From Okapia johnstoni (Eukaryota > Chordata > Mammalia > Artiodactyla > Giraffidae), in assembly GCA_024291935.2 (NCBI GenBank), contig CM044315.1:49512385-49576384 (forward strand): a DNA stretch of 64,000 nucleotides. The letters run 5' to 3'. Position 1 is the stretch's first letter. The number at the start of each line of letters is the position of its first letter. The position numbers and the translations under genes were made by a program. The notes under the pieces are model-generated. The model searched no databases. It saw only the letters and a program-made list of their open reading frames with translations, and was not told the DNA's origin. Below are positions 11,651-23,440 of the stretch, piece by piece.

Positions 11651-13309
11651 TATACTCTTCTAGCAATCCTCATGGATAGCCTTAATTCCTCTGTAAAAAA
11701 CCTGTTGTTTTACAATTACTTTTCACCAGCACATTTATCATATAATGTAAAGGAATCCTGCTATTCCGTGGCAGTAACACACAATCAAGGCTTTATGAAA
11801 ATAAAAGGCAAAGAATATCAAAGCACTTCAAAGTTAGAAGGAGGTGTTTGGTCCTCTCTTCTCCTCTGTAGTCTGTAGGGTTTGCTTTAGATATCGAAGA
11901 GAAGAAAGAAGAAGTAATGTAGGCATCTGTTCTGACCTTGAGGATAGGGGACGCCACCTTCATACCAGTAGTTAACAGGCCATGGTGCCTTGGAGTTTTT
12001 CTAGCTGCTCATCCTGGCTGCATGCCTGGTTTCTGTCTGGTCTGGACTACTTTCCCAAGCCTTCTAGGATGTAGATTCAGTTCCCATAGAACTCAGAGAA
12101 CACAATGATCTCATATTTTTTATATTCATTTATTCTGGTTTGGAGTTGTCTTTATGCTTAGCCTCCCATTTCCCCGCTTTTTTTCTTAACAATCCCTCCA
12201 ACTTCAGAATAAACTGATACTAAAGCATAAGTTTTATAAAACAGGCCCTGTCACTGAAAAGTGGTAAAGCTGAAGATGTCCATTTTACTTTTGTTACTGT
12301 GTATCTGAAAGGAGAAAGCTTTGGAACTCAGATGATAAAGCACAAGCATTAATCTTACCCTTCTGAAGATACTTCATTTATCTATCAAAAAGTGGGGAAA
12401 GGCAGCTTAGTGAAACTCATTGAGAGAAAAAATCTAACAGGATAATCAAATTAATGACTGAAATGCCTTTCAGCTACAGTTGGCTTATTTAGCTAAAGGA
12501 GAATGGAAGAGACACACATCATCTATGACCTTGCCATTGTCATTATGAGATTAGAGATGCAAAGTGCATTGAAAAAGCCCCCTTAAACCTAAGATGTTAA
12601 TGAGTAGGCAGACAGGCCAGGTCTAGACTCCTAGGGCCTTTGAGGTGCCTTCTCCAATCCCTGCCCCCAGCTGCCAAGTCTTACTCCCAAACACAAAACC
12701 TTTCAGCATTTTAATTTTCTCAGCCTTTTATAAAAAGTAGACCATTTCATCACCTGCCATGGAAAAAAAATGTGTGCAGATTGTATTTCAAATATTTTGA
12801 TTTCATCCTTTGGCAGAGCTTGATTTCTCCTGGGGATTAGTTGTTGGCAAACCTGGGCTGTCAGAGGCTGCCCTAACTGCTTCTCCCTGGTCCTTGACCA
12901 TGCAGGGACCAGGTCTCTAAATTCCTCAAGGATTTCTGTCCCAGTATAGCTGGGTACCTTTCTGAGAGACTAGTTGTTTGCTTGAAGCCTCAGTTGGCTT
13001 GTGGTGAGTACCCTCCTGAACCAGAGAGGTGTACGAGATGAGACTGGTCACAGCAACAATGATCTTCCATCCATTGATTCTGTCCTCACCAACCTAAAAG
13101 ATTTGTCAATCTGAAGGGCACACATAGAATCGCCATCAGCTCCTTGTTGGGAAAATACTCCTATTTCTGGGCCTCTGTGCACAATTACCAGAGTCTGGGA
13201 CCAACAGCTGTTTCCTCTTTGCTTTTGCAGAGACAAAAAATGAGGGTTAACCTCCAAGTCACAGGGCAACCTCACTATTACACTCTGAGGGACCACAGCA
13301 AGGAAAATA
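11651..13309. other. long repeat-free intron block
   Basis: About 1.65 kb in which I recognise no transposon, simple repeat or exon. The 12640-13000 part is richer in GC than its surroundings. It is a reasonable candidate for conserved non-coding sequence, but conservation cannot be judged here. Confidence 0.4.
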
Positions 13310-13410
13310 ATGAGTATTTGCAAGGTGCTTTTAAATTCACCCAGGGTTTCCATGTTTGCTGCCCAGAATTCTCGTGGCAGCTCTGTGAGGTAATATTATC
13401 ATTATCCACC
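13310..13410 (-). mobile_element. MIR-like fragment, reverse
   Basis: AGTATTTGCAAGGTGCTTTTAAATTCACCC and CAGCTCTGTGAGGTAATATTATCATTATCC follow the reverse MIR 3' half. Confidence 0.55.
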
Positions 13411-13442
13411 CTGACCCTGCCCTGTACTTTAAATCCCTGAAA

Positions 13443-13822
13443 CAAGCTCCCAGCTCAGGCCACATGTTCTCGCCTTTTCCTCTGCTGAGAACAGTCTTCC
13501 TCCAGGTATCCATATGACTTTCTCCCTCACTTTCTTGAGGTTTCTGCTACATGTCACCTTTTCACAAAATCCTTCCCTAAACACCTCCTATGAACAGACC
13601 AGACTCCAATTCCCTTTCCTGTTTCAGTTTTCCTTCATACCACTTATCACTTATGTATCACTAAACGTTTATATATATTTTTGTAGTTTACTGGCTCCTG
13701 TCACTAGATTAGAGCTAGAGGTAGTCTGTGTTCTTCACTGCTCTTCTCCCAGGGGCTTAGAATAGAGCCTGATACACAACAGATAATCAGGATAATTGTT
13801 AAATAACTCAAGGAATGAATGA
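13443..13822 (+). mobile_element. L2 LINE 3' end relic, forward
   Basis: CTGCTACATGTCACCTTTTCACAAAATCCTTCCC, ACCACTTATCACTTATGTATCACTAAACG, AGATTAGAGCTAG, CCCAGGGGCTTAGAATAGAGCCTGATACACAACAG and AACTCAAGGAATGAATGA give the complete L2 3' end pattern. Confidence 0.82.
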
Positions 13823-13869
13823 TCGAGGTCCATTTTACAGTGGATCATACCCTGTGAATGGAGTAGGAC

Positions 13870-14034
13870 ATCAAGAGGGGTGGGATGGGGTGGGAGGGAA
13901 GTTCAAGAGGGAGGGGACATATGTATACCTATGGCTGATTAATGTTGATATACAGCAGAAACCAAAACATTATTGTAAAGCAATTATTCTTCAATTAAAA
14001 ATAAATATTTTTTTAAAAGAAGCAAAATAAATAA
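13870..14034 (+). mobile_element. L1 3' UTR tail
   Basis: A G-rich run (GGTGGGATGGGGTGGGAGGG) then TATGGCTGATTAATGTTGATATACAGCAGAAACC..TATTGTAAAGCAATTATTCTTCAATTAAAAATAAAT is the artiodactyl L1 3' UTR. Only the last ~165 bp are present. Confidence 0.88.
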
Positions 14035-14829
14035 ATAAGAACCACTGCTATAGAGAAAACACAACCAAATGCCACAATCCAGGTGCAAGGGAGCAGGGAC
14101 ATCAAGCCTCCAGGAATCTGAAATTGTAGGTGTCATTTTCTTTATTTGCATTTAGTCCCATCACTTACAATACAGAATTCTAGATGAAATACTTTTGGCT
14201 GCACCAAGCATAAAGTGTTTCCCCAATACTGCTGGCAAAACATAATTAACCAAAATGACAATAGCTTTCACATACACATTGATTCCTGTAATTTCAAGTC
14301 TCCGTTACTAGATAAATCAGTAACAGAATTATATTTATCAGCAAAATCTTCCTCTCCTGAAGACTTTTTGTTAAAAATATTAATCCTAGAAGAGTAATAC
14401 TTTCCCTCTGCTTTGCAAAGCAGTCCACCCATGAAAATGTTAATAGCGACATCATTTTCAGTATGCTTTTCCTCCATTAGCTGTGTAGCTGCCCCCACCA
14501 GGGCTGCTGTGGGTTTTTCTGACTATAAGGTGTGATGTTGTGAGTGGCTGGTCTACGGAGGGCCATGGCCTCATGGACTGCCAGGAGAAAGCCATTCAGT
14601 CCTTACGCAACTACTAATTTCTTGTCTGGACATCACCACTTCACACAGTCCTCCAGAAACGTCACACTGGGCCAGAAAGCACAGAAGGGTTAATACCACC
14701 CCACGCCCCAGGAATGGAAGTTAAACCCCATTCGATGTGACCAAGTTATGCTAGGAAAGTACACAGAAAATGTCACAGCCAAGTGCTGAGCAAGTCCCTA
14801 GGATTCTCCCCAGGCTCCTGAGTGTTATT
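14035..14829. other. intron sequence, nothing recognised
   Basis: No exon or repeat recognised. Confidence 0.4.
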
Positions 14830-14948
14830 TAGGTTAGGGCTTCTCAAACATGCTAGCAAGCCCTCTGTAGATCTTGTTAAAATGTAGGCTTTGATTCATT
14901 AAGTAGGTGTGGAGTGGGCCCTGGAATTTCATGTATCTAACCAGAACC
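14830..14948 (+). mobile_element. MER5-type hAT DNA-transposon relic
   Basis: GGGCTTCTCAAACATGCTAGC, ATCTTGTTAAAATGTAGGCT, TTGATTCATTAAGTAGGTGTGGAGTGGGCCCTGGAATTTCATGTATCTAACCAG follow the MER5 consensus; the 3' end is missing. Confidence 0.75.
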
Positions 14949-15824
14949 TACAAAGAATGGGAATCTACAGGTCACACTTCTGGTATCAAATACTAAACAA
15001 CCTGCTTTTAAACCCCTTACCCTGAAAAGGACCTCATTCCGGAGGAAGACATCCTTGAGCAGATACAGCCACTGGTACACAAGTTTCACCTCAGTTACTC
15101 TGCATTCCAAGCCTAGTGGGGAAATAATTTCCCAGCTCATTTCTGTATCACTGTAATTGCACAGTAGCTTCTGCCATTTGGTTGCAAGCACATCTGGCAG
15201 CCCTCTTGCCTCCAGGCCAACAGGCTCCAGACTCCAGAGTCCTGCAGAGCCCAGGCAAGCATTCAACTGCTGACAGAGCAGCCAGAGGGGGCTTGGGGAC
15301 TGCGGGAATGACTGTGCTCCTCGTCCAAGGGGGTATAGCCTGGCCCCTGCTTAAGCAACAGGAGGGGACAGCGCTGGTAAAGGTGAGTCCAGAGAACAGA
15401 GGCTGGCCTCTGCTTGAACCAACCAGCTTCTCAGAGGTGTGGGCAGATTTGAATAATTGAGGCTGCAAGGCAAATGCAGATGTCTTCCTTGGTCTGCGAG
15501 GGGAGCCCTGCTAGTCTGCACTCTGGCGGCACATTAGTTCATCTGGAGGGAGCCCTGGCTACTTGCTAATGCAGCTACTGTTCACAAGCCTACAGCAGCC
15601 CAGATTAAGAGGGGAGGAAAGGGATATAAACTAAGGAATCCCTTTGACATGGCAGGGTGGAATGCGTTTCTGCTTAGATTCAAGAGATGCACTTCCCCAA
15701 TGAATCAGCTTTCACCCCTGTTCACCTTACCCGATCAGCCTTGCCCTTTGACCCTGATCTTGCCCCTGACTCATATTTTTCTTCATCAGAGAAATGGGAA
15801 TAAAAGAAGCTACGCTTTACAGAG
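14949..15824. other. GC-richer intron block without recognised repeats
   Basis: 15180-15620 is richer in GC and nearly repeat-free. Open frames of about 90-110 codons occur on both strands (15148-15468 and 15182-15460). They overlap antisense and match no protein that I know. Confidence 0.4.
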
Positions 15825-16010
15825 GTGTGGGGCAGTACAGTGTCTGGAATCTGGCATTGAACCAGGGGTAAATAAATCTGAGATGTCACAGCTCTCACCA
15901 CTGATAGTTGTTTATTTTGGACAAATCACTTATACTTGTAGTGACTTAGTCTCCATACCTATATAATGTGGCTAAGATCCCAAGGATTATCTCATTAATT
16001 TCTAATGGAG
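15825..16010 (+). mobile_element. MIR SINE
   Basis: GTACAGTGTCTGGAATCTGGCATTGAA, TTTATTTTGGACAAATCACTTATACTTG, TAGTCTCCATACCTATATAATGTGGCTAAGATC follow MIR in forward order. Confidence 0.65.
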
Positions 16011-17127
16011 ATCAAATCTGTGTATGATTGCTGTAAGCTGCCCCAAATGCTAAGATTCCATCATTGATGCCAAGCAAGACACAATAGCCTTGTTTATGCA
16101 ACAGAGATACACTACTGTTAGAATTGGAGATCTCTGTACTTAAGTGTCTTGGGATTCACTTATACGGTCAATGTAAGGGCATCCATGACAATCAAAGGAA
16201 AACAGAAAATACTCTGTGCTTTGCCATGCTAAGAAATACAATACTAGAAAACATGTTTTAGATCAAATTCTTATTATTCTAACAAATAATTTAAATGATG
16301 CCAAAAGAATATTAAGGTAACTCAGCTCCACATTGCTTCTTTTATGTAAATGTAATCTAGCTCCAGTTCTTCTTGGTAAGCTAATGGCACTCCGAGGAAA
16401 TCCACAGTGAGAAATTGCATCTTCCTCTCAGCCTTCTCAGCCTGCCCTAGCATTTTAATCTTTGTCTCATGTCAGGCAGACTTTGAAAGTGTGACCCTGC
16501 CCTCCAGACTCACTTATTATCCTTCCTCGAAATAGGAGTCCTTATTAAAATCCATGCAGCCCATTCAGCTGTGGCACTGCTGGCTGAGCCCAAATTGAAA
16601 ACATTGAAACAAGTAAGAAGAGAAAAATAATTTTAAAATGGCTCTTTTGGATCAATAAAATTAATGATTTTTTAAATCAGAAATAAGTTATCCCTACTCC
16701 GGCATGGTTAGATATATGTGGTAAGTCAGTCTAGCCTGGTGGAATAAGGTTTCCCCATAAGAGATACTCATTCACTTAACAAACATTCTTTGAGCATCTG
16801 CTATATGCTGTATGAAAACTGCAAAATATAAACTGGAAAAGGAGGTATTAAGAGTCTCAATTATTTGCTTGATCTTTTCCTAGGTAGGCATCAGGCAGAT
16901 TTCTACTCCCAAATGACTTTTTGGACCAAGTAGATGCAGACATGTTATCAAATAGTGAAAAATGTAGTGTTCTGGACCAAACTAACAGAATCAGTAGAGG
17001 ATTGAATGGCATCAACTCAAAAATTTTGAAAGAGTTGTAATAATACTGTAAATGTGTGTAACTCTTGGATATGCTTTAGAAGTGTTCTAAAAACACGCAT
17101 GATATCCATGACGCACCTAACCTCTAA
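16011..17127. other. intron sequence with a small L2/MIR-like piece
   Basis: 16768-16850 (CATTCACTTAACAAACATTCTTTGAGCATCTGCTATATGCTGT) resembles the reverse L2/MIR terminal motif. Otherwise nothing recognised. Confidence 0.45.
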
Positions 17128-17325
17128 AAAGTCTAGCCTCTCAAAGTATGGTGCCAGGACCGGAAGCATCAGCATTATCTGGGAATATGCTACACATGCA
17201 AACTCTTGAGACTGGCCTCAGATCAACTGACTCTGAAACCCTGTATTAGGGCCCAGAAAGGAGTAGTTTACCCAATCCTTCAGGTGAATCTGATATATGT
17301 TAAAGCTTGAAAATTGCTTCTCTAA
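17128..17325 (-). mobile_element. MER5A-type hAT relic, near full length
   Basis: CTCTCAAAGTATGGTGCCAGGACCGGAAGCATCAGCATTATCTGGGAA through TCAGGTGAATCTGATATATGTTAAAGCTTGAAAATTGCTTCTCT is the reverse MER5A consensus end to end. Non-autonomous; no coding. Confidence 0.85.
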
Positions 17326-17497
17326 ATCTTTCCAGGGACTTGGGTGGGCTTATAGAAAAAGTCAGTTTGTCATTGGATTATTTGATACTATTTTGGATTC
17401 CACAGAAACAAAAATATAAATGGAGAAGTCTCAGCAGAGGATAACTAACGTAATCATGAAAATAGAATCACATCCTGTGAGTTCAAACTAAAGATTG

Positions 17498-18092
17498 GAA
17501 AAGATACGTGCACCCCAGTGTTCACTGCAGCACTGTTTACAATAATCAGGACATGGAAGCAACCTAAATGTCTATCAGAGGAATGCATAAAGAAGATGTG
17601 GTACATATATACAATGGGATATTACTCAGCCATAAAAAGAATGAAATAATGCCATTTGCAGCAAAATGGATGGACCTAGAGATTGTCATACTGAGTGAAG
17701 TAAATCAGACAGAGAAAGGCAGAATCATGTGATATCACTTTATATGTGGAATCTAAAAAATGAGTACAAATGAACTTATCTACAAAAGAGAAATAGAATT
17801 ACAGATGTAGAAAACAACATGGTTATCAGGGGTTTAGTGGGAGGATGGGATAAATTAGGAGATTGAGATGGACATATACACACTACTATATATAAAAGAG
17901 ATAACTGATAAGGACCTACTGTATGACACAGGGAACTCTACTCAATACTGTGTAGTGGCATATATGGGAAAAGAATCCAGTGGGTAGATTTATATGTATA
18001 ACTGATTCACTTTCCTGTATACCAAAAACTAACATAACATTGCAAATCAACTATACTCCAATAAAATTTTAAAAATAAAAAAAATTTAAAAT
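17498..18092 (+). mobile_element. L1 3' end (ORF2 terminus and 3' UTR)
   Basis: Starts in the ORF2 C-terminus (CACTGTTTACAATAATCAGGACATGGAAGC.. ATTACTCAGCC) and runs through the old 3' UTR (GATAAGGACCTACTGTATGACACAGGGAACTC) to CAACTATACTCCAATAAAATTTTAAAAATAAA. Older than the ruminant L1 tails at 29.2 and 44.0 kb. Confidence 0.92.
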
Positions 18093-18349
18093 AAAGACAT
18101 ATAGTTAGATAGCAAATTTAGACAATCATAAATGATACAGTCAGGTAAGCACGGATTTGACTGGCCAATGTCAGGGTACCAACAATATAAAGAGACAACA
18201 AAAGAAACAACAATAAAGAGAAGGTTCAAAGAAGAAATCTTTAGCGAAGACTGCCTTATCCAGTGTATAATAAACACATGTAATTCTACTAGATGAAATC
18301 ATCTTTGAAGTAAGAGATACTATCTAATTAAATTTATTGACCAAAGGTC

Positions 18350-18575
18350 AACAGTGCTTACTGGTTATAGGTTAGATTTCAGATCAGATTGCTTGGGTTC
18401 TTCCACCTAGCAACTCTATGATCTTGGGCAAATTAGTAAATCTCCCTGTGCCTCAGTATTCTAATTCATAAAATGGGAAGAAATATAGTACCGACCACAT
18501 AGGAATGTTGTGACAAATGTGTTCGTATGTGTAAAACACCAGTAAATCCTTGATAAATGTTAGCTACCATAATCA
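18350..18575 (+). mobile_element. MIR SINE
   Basis: CTAGCAACTCTATGATCTTGGGCAAATTAGTAAATCTCCCTGTGCCTCAGTATTCTAATTCATAAAATGGG then GTAAAACACCAGTAAATCCTTGATAAATGTTAGC is a clear forward MIR. Confidence 0.85.
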
Positions 18576-19329
18576 TTATCGTATGTTCTTTTTATCTCCT
18601 GCTGCACCTGGCCCATTCAGGTATTTGCTTTCTTAAATTGAAAGATATCAGAAAAGTTTTGGGAATTTTATAATACATATAGACAAGCAGCACAAACACA
18701 CATAAACAAGGACAGCTGGATTCATTGGAAAATGAGGCAGAAGATAATTTTTTCATTGACTTTGATTAATTAAAAATTTTAAATGAAGACTGAGATAAAC
18801 TGATGGATGTCAAATTCATAATTAGCAATTATGAGAACTTAATGGTATTGAGCTAAATTACAGATAAAAATAGAATCTTAAAATTAGAAAGGAACTTGGC
18901 AAAACATGTATTCCACATCAATAGGAGAATATATACTTGGTAGCATATCTGTGAGTCTCGGTACAAATACTTTCAGTCATTGAGACCTCATTATTTGACA
19001 AGGCACATTTCAAATTCTGAAAAGTTCTAATGCCCAGAAAGTTATTACTTATATTGAGTTCAAATGTGCCTTCACAACTCCCAATCACTGTCCTCCTTCC
19101 TGTGATTCTTATGAAATACAAATCTTCCTGAGAATTCACACCCACTGAACATATTGCAACTTGAGGAGAGCCACATCTTCTTATAAAACTAATTCATTTC
19201 TCTGTTAGGGCTGAAATAAATATTGCCTCTAAACTCAGAATTTAAAAATATTTTTTGGATGTGCTTCTCTCTGTGTGGAGGCATCACTACAGACAGGAAG
19301 GGAATAGAGGGGATTTGAGACATAAAGAG
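18576..19329. other. intron sequence, nothing recognised
   Basis: AT-rich, no exon or repeat recognised. Confidence 0.4.
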
Positions 19330-19660
19330 GATCCTACCTTTACGGAGATTATGGGTATAGAGGAAGTCAGCTCTGCACAGAAGAAAGGGTAATAAATGGT
19401 TATAGGTGCTCTAACAGAAATAGGTAGAAGCTACATTAGGAACCCAAGCACTCCAAGAAGAAGAATCATAAAAGCCCTGGAGGGTGACTAGTTCACCAGG
19501 TAAGTGAGAGGAGGTACAGACATTTAAAGTCAGAAAGATATGAATATATAGGGTATTTTGGAATTCAAAGTGATTCATCATAGTCAAAGCATTGGGCACC
19601 ATTGGGAAGAGGTGCATGCAATGAATGATAAGCTGAGAGGCAGGAAGATGTCAGAGTCTA
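19330..19660 (-). mobile_element. L2 LINE relic, reverse
   Basis: GGAGATTATGGGTATAGAGGAAG.., GGTGACTAGTTCACCAGGTAAGTGAGAGG.. and GCAATGAATGATAAGCTGAG fit the reverse L2 3' region; weak and diverged. Confidence 0.45.
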
Positions 19661-19665
19661 TAGAC

Positions 19666-19775
19666 CGAATTTTTTTTTTTGCATGTATAATAGTTCCCTG
19701 AACAGGGATCAAACCCATGTTCTTCTGCAGTGGAAGCATGGATTCTTAACCAATGAACTTCCAGAGAAGTCCCTC
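19666..19775 (-). mobile_element. CHR-type tRNA-derived SINE, reverse
   Basis: On the minus strand: GGGACTTCTCTGGAAGTTCATTGGTTAAGAATCCATGCTTCCACTGCAG, then GGGTTTGATCCCTGTTCAGGGAACTA, ending in an A-run (T11 on plus). This is the cetartiodactyl tRNA SINE, older than Bov-tA. Confidence 0.85.
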
Positions 19776-21676
19776 AAATGATCTTAAGGACTAATAGATT
19801 GATTCACAACACAGGCTCTACCTTGTTGCCACCCTATCTATCCACTACCTTAAGTGATGGCATTAGCCCTGAGACACTTAGTGCAGACTACATGGTAAAA
19901 ATCTGACTCATCACAGCCTTATTACTTTCCAAGAAAGTGGTATTGACTCTGTTCTATAGAAGGTAACCTAGAATTCAGTGAAGTGAAGTACCTCATCTCA
20001 ATCTGAGCACTATGGGAACAACATAGGAAAATCAATCTCACAATTTGCTGAGTCACAAGTTTTCCAAATGTTTCCAGATCTCTTTCATGAGTTAGAAAAT
20101 GAGAAAAAGGAAATGGCTGGATAAAGAAACTGAACCACATCCCACAGCTTCAGTGAAGAGGAGTTGATGAGGTGCAGGCTCCTGTTGTTGGCCAGTTAGT
20201 GATGAGACCCCTAGAAGAGCATTCTAGTAGGTTCAGATCCCACAAGACATATGAACTAAACTCTTTGTTTTCCCTTTGGGGATCCCCATTGTCATTAACC
20301 TGGGAAGCTCTATTAAAAACACTCATTTGGTGAAAGGTACACTGTCCACATTAATACACTGCCACAGAATTAACTCCAGGTTAGAAAATCATGAAAGTGA
20401 GCACAAGGGAAGTTATAGCACTAATGACTAACAAATTTGAGCTGAGTAGCAGGATGCCATGAATTGAAATCCTTGTATTCCAATCAACCTTCCAGGAAAC
20501 TTCATTGAAAGTACACTTGAGGGAGAAAATCCATGAGACAGTGTAGGCAGGTTTCTTTATAAAAAGAGAGGAATAATCAGAAAAGATCCAAGACAATGAT
20601 AAGTGGGGTGATTATTAGCTAGTAATTCCTAAGTCCAGACTCTTTGGTAAATAAAGGTCTACATTTACATTAATTCCCCATGAAAGTAGTGACGCTTTTT
20701 CAAACAAAGACCCCCTTGAGACGCTTATTCATCAGAGCCAACTTTGCCCTAATCAGTTGGAGGTCATTGGGAAAAGACAGTCATGAGACATTTTCATGAT
20801 AAGACCATTACCAGAATAGTAATTGGTGAAATAAGTGGCTGGTCAGATGAGGAACTGATAGCAATCTATCCAGTATTTAAACCAATAAGTTGCAGAATAT
20901 TTAGAAAATAATTGGTTACGGGCAAGAAGTAATGTTAATGACATAGCATTTGAGCAGGAAAGGGGAGCAGAGTTTCTACCCAATCATTACTTAGAAAGTT
21001 GATGAGTTAAAGAAGCATTTAGTTGGTCACATATTCACCGAGTGATTGCAAAAGTATATATCTAGATACAGCCTTCTGAGCATTTGCTTCTGTTACTAAT
21101 TTTCCAATAAAGATAGAATAAGTTTCTCTTCATGAGCTATAGGAAACATCCACTCCTTTCTCAGTCCTGTATTACACTACTTGTTAAAAAACAACTGTTC
21201 TTTACATCAAACTATGCAGTGATTCACCTCCTTCCTTAGGTTGGGTGAAACCTTTGCAAATCTGAGTTACTAAATATTCAATGAACATCTTAACAGCATC
21301 TTATTCAAAAGGAATGGCCAATAGCCACACATAATTATCACAGCTATGCTAGCTACTGTCTTTTGGTCCTCAGGATCCATTTTTACCTCCTGCTATGCTC
21401 TCCCCCCATCCTACATAGCAAGAGCTGGAAAACAAACAACTGTATTTCCCAGATTTCCTGGCCACTAGGGTCCTGGATGCCATGCAGATTCTGGTAATGG
21501 AATGCACTCCTGCAAGTTTTGAACTGGGACTCAATCTTCCTGTAGCATTGGTAACTGAAGGGTAGCTTCTGGCAGTTGTGACCTGTAGCATTTTCATTAA
21601 TTAGATACCACATTTGTGATGACACTGCCAGTAGCTTCCCAAAGTTACCTCACTTTTAATAAGTTGTGTATCACTA
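19776..21676. other. intron sequence without recognised genes
   Basis: 1.9 kb with no clear repeat. 21370-21600 has the look of an old LTR or DNA-transposon relic (CAACTGTATTTCCCAGATTTCCTGGCCACTAGGGTCCTGG), but I cannot name it. Confidence 0.4.
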
Positions 21677-21687
21677 TCCTTTGGATT

Positions 21688-21906
21688 GGTGGTGGTGGTG
21701 GTTTAGGTATTAAGTTGTATCCAACTCTTGCAACCCCATAGACTGTAGCCTGCCAGGTTCCTCTGTCCATGAGATTTTCCAGGCAAGAATACTGGAGTGG
21801 GTTGCCATTTCCTTTTCCATGGGATCTTCCCAATCCAGGGATCAAATTTGGATCTTCTGCATTGCAGGCAGATTCTTTACCAACTGAGCCAACAGGAAAA
21901 ACCCTG
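21688..21906 (-). mobile_element. Bov-tA SINE with 11-bp target-site duplication
   Basis: The full reverse element runs from TTAAGTTGTATCCAACTC to the tRNA head (CTTTACCAACTGAGCCAACAGG). TCCTTTGGATT flanks it at 21677-21687 and 21907-21917 without mismatch. A (GGT)n run lies at its A-tail side. Confidence 0.95.
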
Positions 21907-21917
21907 TCCTTTGGATT

Positions 21918-23160
21918 CAGTTCAGTTCAGTTGCTGAGTCCTGTCCACCTCTCTGAGACCCCATGGACTACAGCACACTAGGCCTTCCTGTCCATCACCA
22001 ACTCCCAGAGCTTGCTCAAACTCATGTCCATTGAGTCAGTGATGCCATACAACCATCTCAACCTCTGTCATCCCCTTCTCCTTTTGCCTTCAATCTTTCC
22101 CAGCATTAGGGCATTTTTAAATGAGTCAGTTCTTCACATTAGGTGGCCAAAGTATTGGAGCTTCAGCTTCAGCATCAGTCCTTCCAATGAATATTAGGGA
22201 CTGATTTCCTTTAGGATTGACCGGTTTGATCTCCTTGCAGTCCAAGGCACTCTCAAGAGTTTTATCCAACACCACAGTTGAAAAGCATCAATTCTTTGGA
22301 GCTCAGCTTTCTTTATGGTCCAAGTCTCACATCCATACATTGACTACTGGCAAAACCATAGCATTGACTATACGGATCTTTGTCGGTAAAGTAATATCTC
22401 TGCTTTTAATATGATGCCTAGGTTTGTCATAGCGTTTCTCCCAAGAAGCAAGTATCTTTTAATTTCATGGCTGCAGTCACCATCTGCAGTGATTTTGGAG
22501 CCCAGAAAAATAAAGTCTGTCACTGTTTCCATCATTTCCCCATCTATTTGCCATGAAGTGATGAGACCGGATGCTGTGATCTTAGTTTTGTGAGTGTTGA
22601 GTTTTAAGACAGCTTTTTCACTCTCCTCTTTCACTTTCATCAAGAGGCTTTTTAATTCTTCTTCACTTTCTGCCATAAGGGTGGTGTCATCTGCATATCT
22701 GAGATTATTGATATTTCTCCCTGCAATCTTGATTCCAGCTTGTGCTTCATCCAGTCCAGTATTTCACATGATGTACTCTGCATAGAAGTTAAATAATCAA
22801 GGTGATAATATACAGCCTTGATGTACTCCTTTCCCAGTTTGGAACCAGTCCATTTTTCCATGCCCAGTTCTAACTGTTGCTTCTTGACCTGCATACATAT
22901 TTCTCAGGAGGCAGCTAAGGTGGTCTGGTATTCCCTTCTCTTGAAGAATTTTCCAGTTTGTTGTGATCCACACAAAGACTTTAGCGTAGTCAATGAAACA
23001 GAAGATGTTTCTCTGGAATTCTCTTGCTTTTTCTATGATCCAACAGATGTTGGCAATTTAATCTCTGGTTCCTCTTCCTTTTCTAAATCCAGCTTTAACA
23101 TCTGTGAGGTTCTCAGCTGTTGAAGACTAGCTTGGAGAATTTTGAGCATTGCTTTACTAA
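21918..23160 (-). mobile_element. BovB LINE, 5'-truncated, reverse
   Basis: Minus strand shows the RT part (PDHL.. region, IISDMQMTPPLWQKVKKN standing where NLRYADDTTLMAESEEE is expected) and the downstream domain (KIKSVT / LNTHKTKITASGLITSWQID). The 3' tail is CAGTTCAGTTCAG on plus at 21917-21930. There are many stops and frameshifts. The 5' break is near 23160, just upstream of the RT fingers. Confidence 0.94.
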
Positions 23161-23239
23161 CAAAATTATTAAATGGGATAATATGTCTATAAGCTTTGTA
23201 AAGCATAAAGAACTATACAAGTGTTTATCACTATCACAA

Positions 23240-23440
23240 AAAGTGCTGAAGAGGGTCACAGAAAGGAGCCATGGCTTCTATGGAGAATCAGGCAAACCAT
23301 CATGGAGGAAATAGCTTTTGGACTGAGCTCTGAAGAATGGGTAGATTTTCTACATGTGAAGATAGCACAGAGAACCTTGCCAATTTGAACTAAGGTATGA
23401 AGGTGAGAAAAGGAAGGGCCAATATAGAAGACATTATTTT
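23240..23440 (-). mobile_element. possible L2 relic, reverse
   Basis: GGACTGAGCTCTGAAGAATGGGTAGA and GGAAGGGCCAATATAG resemble the reverse L2 ORF end; weak. Confidence 0.4.

Noticed and set aside
15148..15468. Overlapping open frames on both strands in a GC-richer block
   Set aside because: Sense and antisense frames of similar size in GC-richer DNA are expected by chance; no start context, splice sites or homology recognised.
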